A stretch of 8,167 nucleotides of DNA from Fimbriimonadales bacterium (GTDB taxonomy: Bacteria; Armatimonadota; Fimbriimonadia; Fimbriimonadales; ATM1). The first letter of the stretch is position 1; each line of letters begins with the position of its first letter. The translations under genes were made by a program, and so were the position numbers. The stretch is from assembly GCA_025922995.1 (NCBI GenBank), contig JAICGT010000040.1, forward strand, positions 1-8,167, in the 5' to 3' direction. Of this stretch, positions 6,820 to 8,167 are shown in pieces. The notes under the pieces are model-generated. The model had not been told where the DNA came from and did not search any database. It saw nothing but the letters and a program-made list of their open reading frames with translations.

Positions 6820-7628
6820 CTTCGGAGTTCGATAGGCGAACCCTGTCGGGCGAAGTCTCCTTCGAGGGGGTTGGCATCCACTCCGGGGTTGTCTGCAGAG
6901 CCGTCGCAAGGTCAGGCTCCGACGGTATTGCATTTAGCTCCGGCGACGAACGCATTGCTGCGGTCGCAGGCAACGTCACCGAAACTAAGAACACCACTAC
7001 GCTCGGTTCGATTGGGATGGTTGAGCACATCATGGCCGCGCTCGCGGCGCTGGAGATCACCGATGCTGAAATCGAAGTCGTTGGGCCGGAGCTGCCGATT
7101 TTGGACGGGAGCGCCAAAGAGTACTTGGAAGGCTTGCGGGCTGTCGGGAGCGAGGCTCTAGGCTCGAAAAGACAGGTGCATATTTTTAGCCGGGTGAATG
7201 TGCAGGGAGACGGCGAAGAGTTGATCGGCATTTCGGCGGGCACCGGCCGCTGGCGATTTGACTGGGAGCGATCGGGCTATTGGCCCGGGCCCCTGAGCTT
7301 CGAAGCCCAATTGCCCGAAGACTTCGAAACGGAGATCGCGCCCGCGCGTACTTTTTGCCACGAATCGGACATACCGCTCATTAAAGCCGCAGGGCTGGGC
7401 AAGGGTGGGAACGAGCATAACACGCTGGTGGTAGGCGCCGACGGGTATCGTACTGAGTGCCGCTTTACGGACGAACCCGCAAGACATAAGCTGTTGGACT
7501 TGATCGGAGACTTGATGCTTTCGCAAGTACCGCCTCGTTTTTTGAACGTTGTGGGCGAGCGAAGCGGGCATCGTCTGAATGTGGCGGCCTCGGCGAGGTT
7601 AGCCGAAGTTTGCACGTGGGAGGATTAG
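6816..7628 (+). CDS. lpxC: UDP-3-O-acyl-N-acetylglucosamine deacetylase LpxC
   Basis: LpxC is the zinc-dependent deacetylase that commits UDP-3-O-acyl-GlcNAc to lipid A. This copy has 270 residues, shorter than E. coli LpxC (305). All expected active-site residues are visible: E70 and H71 in MVEHIMAAL (general base and zinc ligand), H224 and D228 in ARHKLLDLIGDL (the other two zinc ligands), and H252 in SGHRLN. Further family motifs are GVGIHSG at 18-24, ELPILDGSA at 92-100 and APARTFCHESDI at 176-187. The two repeated alpha/beta domains fall at about 1-120 and 121-270. ATG 6816 overlaps the lpxD stop by four bases (ATGA) and has only a weak GGGA nine bases upstream, so translation is probably coupled to lpxD. 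The lpxC-fabZ-lpxA neighbourhood is known from several non-proteobacterial diderms. Confidence 0.96.
   Translation: MTSEFDRRTLSGEVSFEGVGIHSGVVCRAVARSGSDGIAFSSGDERIAAVAGNVTETKNTTTLGSIGMVEHIMAALAALEITDAEIEVVGPELPILDGSAKEYLEGLRAVGSEALGSKRQVHIFSRVNVQGDGEELIGISAGTGRWRFDWERSGYWPGPLSFEAQLPEDFETEIAPARTFCHESDIPLIKAAGLGKGGNEHNTLVVGADGYRTECRFTDEPARHKLLDLIGDLMLSQVPPRFLNVVGERSGHRLNVAASARLAEVCTWED
7618..7624 (+). promoter_or_regulatory. Ribosome binding site of fabZ (fixes a TTG start)
   Basis: GGGAGGA overlaps the end of lpxC and lies 11 bases before TTG 7636. No ATG or GTG lies at the expected N-terminus of FabZ, so this site and the family N-terminus both point to TTG. Confidence 0.65.
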
Positions 7629-7635
7629 CATAAGT

Positions 7636-8076
7636 TTGAATATCGAAGCAATTGAAGCTGTCTTGCCTCACCGGTACCCGTTCCTTTTGGTCGACCGGAT
7701 GACGGAGTTGGAGGTAGGTGTGAGGGGAACGGGATACAAGAATGTTACGATCAACGAGGAATTCTTTCAGGGTCACTACCCCGGAATGCCGATCATGCCG
7801 GGCGTTTTGATCGTTGAAGCGATGGCGCAGGTCGGTGCGTTGGTGTTATTGTCCGACCCGAAGTTCGCGGAGGTTCGTCCTTTGCTTGCGGGCTTGGATA
7901 AAGTTCGTTTTCGACGCATGGTCGTTCCAGGCGACAGACTCGAAGCGACTGCGGAAGTGCTTTGGTTCCGGAAAGAAATCGGATGCATGCGCGGCACTGC
8001 GAGTGTGGACGGCGAAATCGCTGCGGAGGCAGAACTCACATTCAAGGTCTTAACAAAAGAGGAGTCAGTGCGCTGA
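7636..8076 (+). CDS. fabZ: 3-hydroxyacyl-[acyl-carrier-protein] dehydratase FabZ
   Basis: FabZ dehydrates 3-hydroxyacyl-ACP to trans-2-enoyl-ACP in type II fatty acid synthesis, drawing on the same hydroxyacyl-ACP pool that LpxA and LpxD use for lipid A. The 146-residue protein is a single hot-dog domain of normal length (E. coli 151). It opens with the family motif IEAVLPHRYPFLLVDR at about 5-21. The active site FFQGHYPGMPIMPGVLIVEAMAQVG has catalytic H47 and E61. LDKVRFRRMVVPGDRLEATAEVL is the usual second half. The start is TTG 7636, seven bases after the lpxC stop. Unlike in Bacteroidetes, where LpxC and FabZ are often fused, the two are separate here. The stop TGA overlaps the apparent CTG start of lpxA. 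Confidence 0.96.
   Translation: MNIEAIEAVLPHRYPFLLVDRMTELEVGVRGTGYKNVTINEEFFQGHYPGMPIMPGVLIVEAMAQVGALVLLSDPKFAEVRPLLAGLDKVRFRRMVVPGDRLEATAEVLWFRKEIGCMRGTASVDGEIAAEAELTFKVLTKEESVR
8059..8064 (+). promoter_or_regulatory. Ribosome binding site pointing to a CTG start for lpxA
   Basis: GAGGAG ends eight bases before CTG 8073, ideal spacing. The GTG at 8068-8070 is in the fabZ frame and reaches a stop after one codon, so it cannot start lpxA. Confidence 0.6.
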
Positions 8077-8167
8077 GCGGAATCCACCCGACGGCGATCA
8101 TCGACGCGAAGGCAGAAATTGGCGAAGGCGTCTCGGTTGGCCCGTTTTCGATTATCGAAGCGGGCGC
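8073..8167 (+). CDS. lpxA: Acyl-ACP--UDP-N-acetylglucosamine O-acyltransferase LpxA, 5' end only
   Basis: The last 95 bases encode the family N-terminus: SGIHPTAIIDAKAEIGEGV, then SVGPFSIIEAG, which is the first hexapeptide-repeat turns of LpxA. The enzyme performs the first lipid A step, 3-O-acylation of UDP-GlcNAc in the cytoplasm. LpxA proteins usually begin one to a few residues before IHPTA, so the start must be close to 8073. The only plausible codon there is CTG at 8073-8075, overlapping the fabZ stop (CTGA) and eight bases after GAGGAG. No ATG, GTG or TTG occurs in frame in the preceding few dozen bases. LpxD also carries an IHATAI motif, but that gene is already complete upstream, and the fabZ-lpxA order is common. 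The catalytic histidine lies beyond the window. Confidence 0.85.
   Translation, partial: MSGIHPTAIIDAKAEIGEGVSVGPFSIIEAG

Overview
The window is a stretch of outer-membrane (OM) biogenesis genes from a diderm, LPS-making bacterium. All supported genes are on the plus strand and packed almost end to end; the only sizeable gap is 67 bases (1734-1800). The order is tamB (3' part), an ECF sigma factor, bamA, ompH/skp-like, an unrecognised lipoprotein, lpxD, lpxC, fabZ, lpxA (5' end only).

The taxon cannot be fixed from this sequence. Moderately high GC, frequent TTG starts, a BamA with only three POTRA domains, and tamB, bamA, ompH and lpxD-lpxC-fabZ-lpxA in one cluster fit a non-proteobacterial diderm. 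An Armatimonadota (Fimbriimonadia-like) or related diderm Terrabacteria lineage is my guess, held with low confidence.

Layout. 1-1733: C-terminal part of a TamB protein, which bridges the envelope. 1734-1800: short gap with a possible ECF-type promoter and an imperfect inverted repeat. 1801-2337: ECF sigma factor with no anti-sigma gene beside it. 2354-4150: BamA, the OM beta-barrel insertase. 4183-4821: Skp/OmpH-like periplasmic chaperone. 4784-5791: predicted lipoprotein of unknown function that overlaps the chaperone gene by 38 bases. 5773-8167: lipid A and acyl-chain genes lpxD, lpxC, fabZ and lpxA, joined by overlaps or very short gaps.

The genes form a coherent programme. Skp and BamA deliver and insert OM proteins. 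TamB supports OM assembly or lipid traffic. FabZ feeds hydroxyacyl-ACP metabolism, and LpxA, LpxC and LpxD catalyse the first three steps of lipid A synthesis. The sigma factor sits where it could coordinate the set. The items most worth a second look are that embedded sigma factor with its candidate self-promoter, the unknown lipoprotein, and an apparent CTG start codon for lpxA. No RNA genes, mobile elements, CRISPR arrays or credible minus-strand genes were seen.
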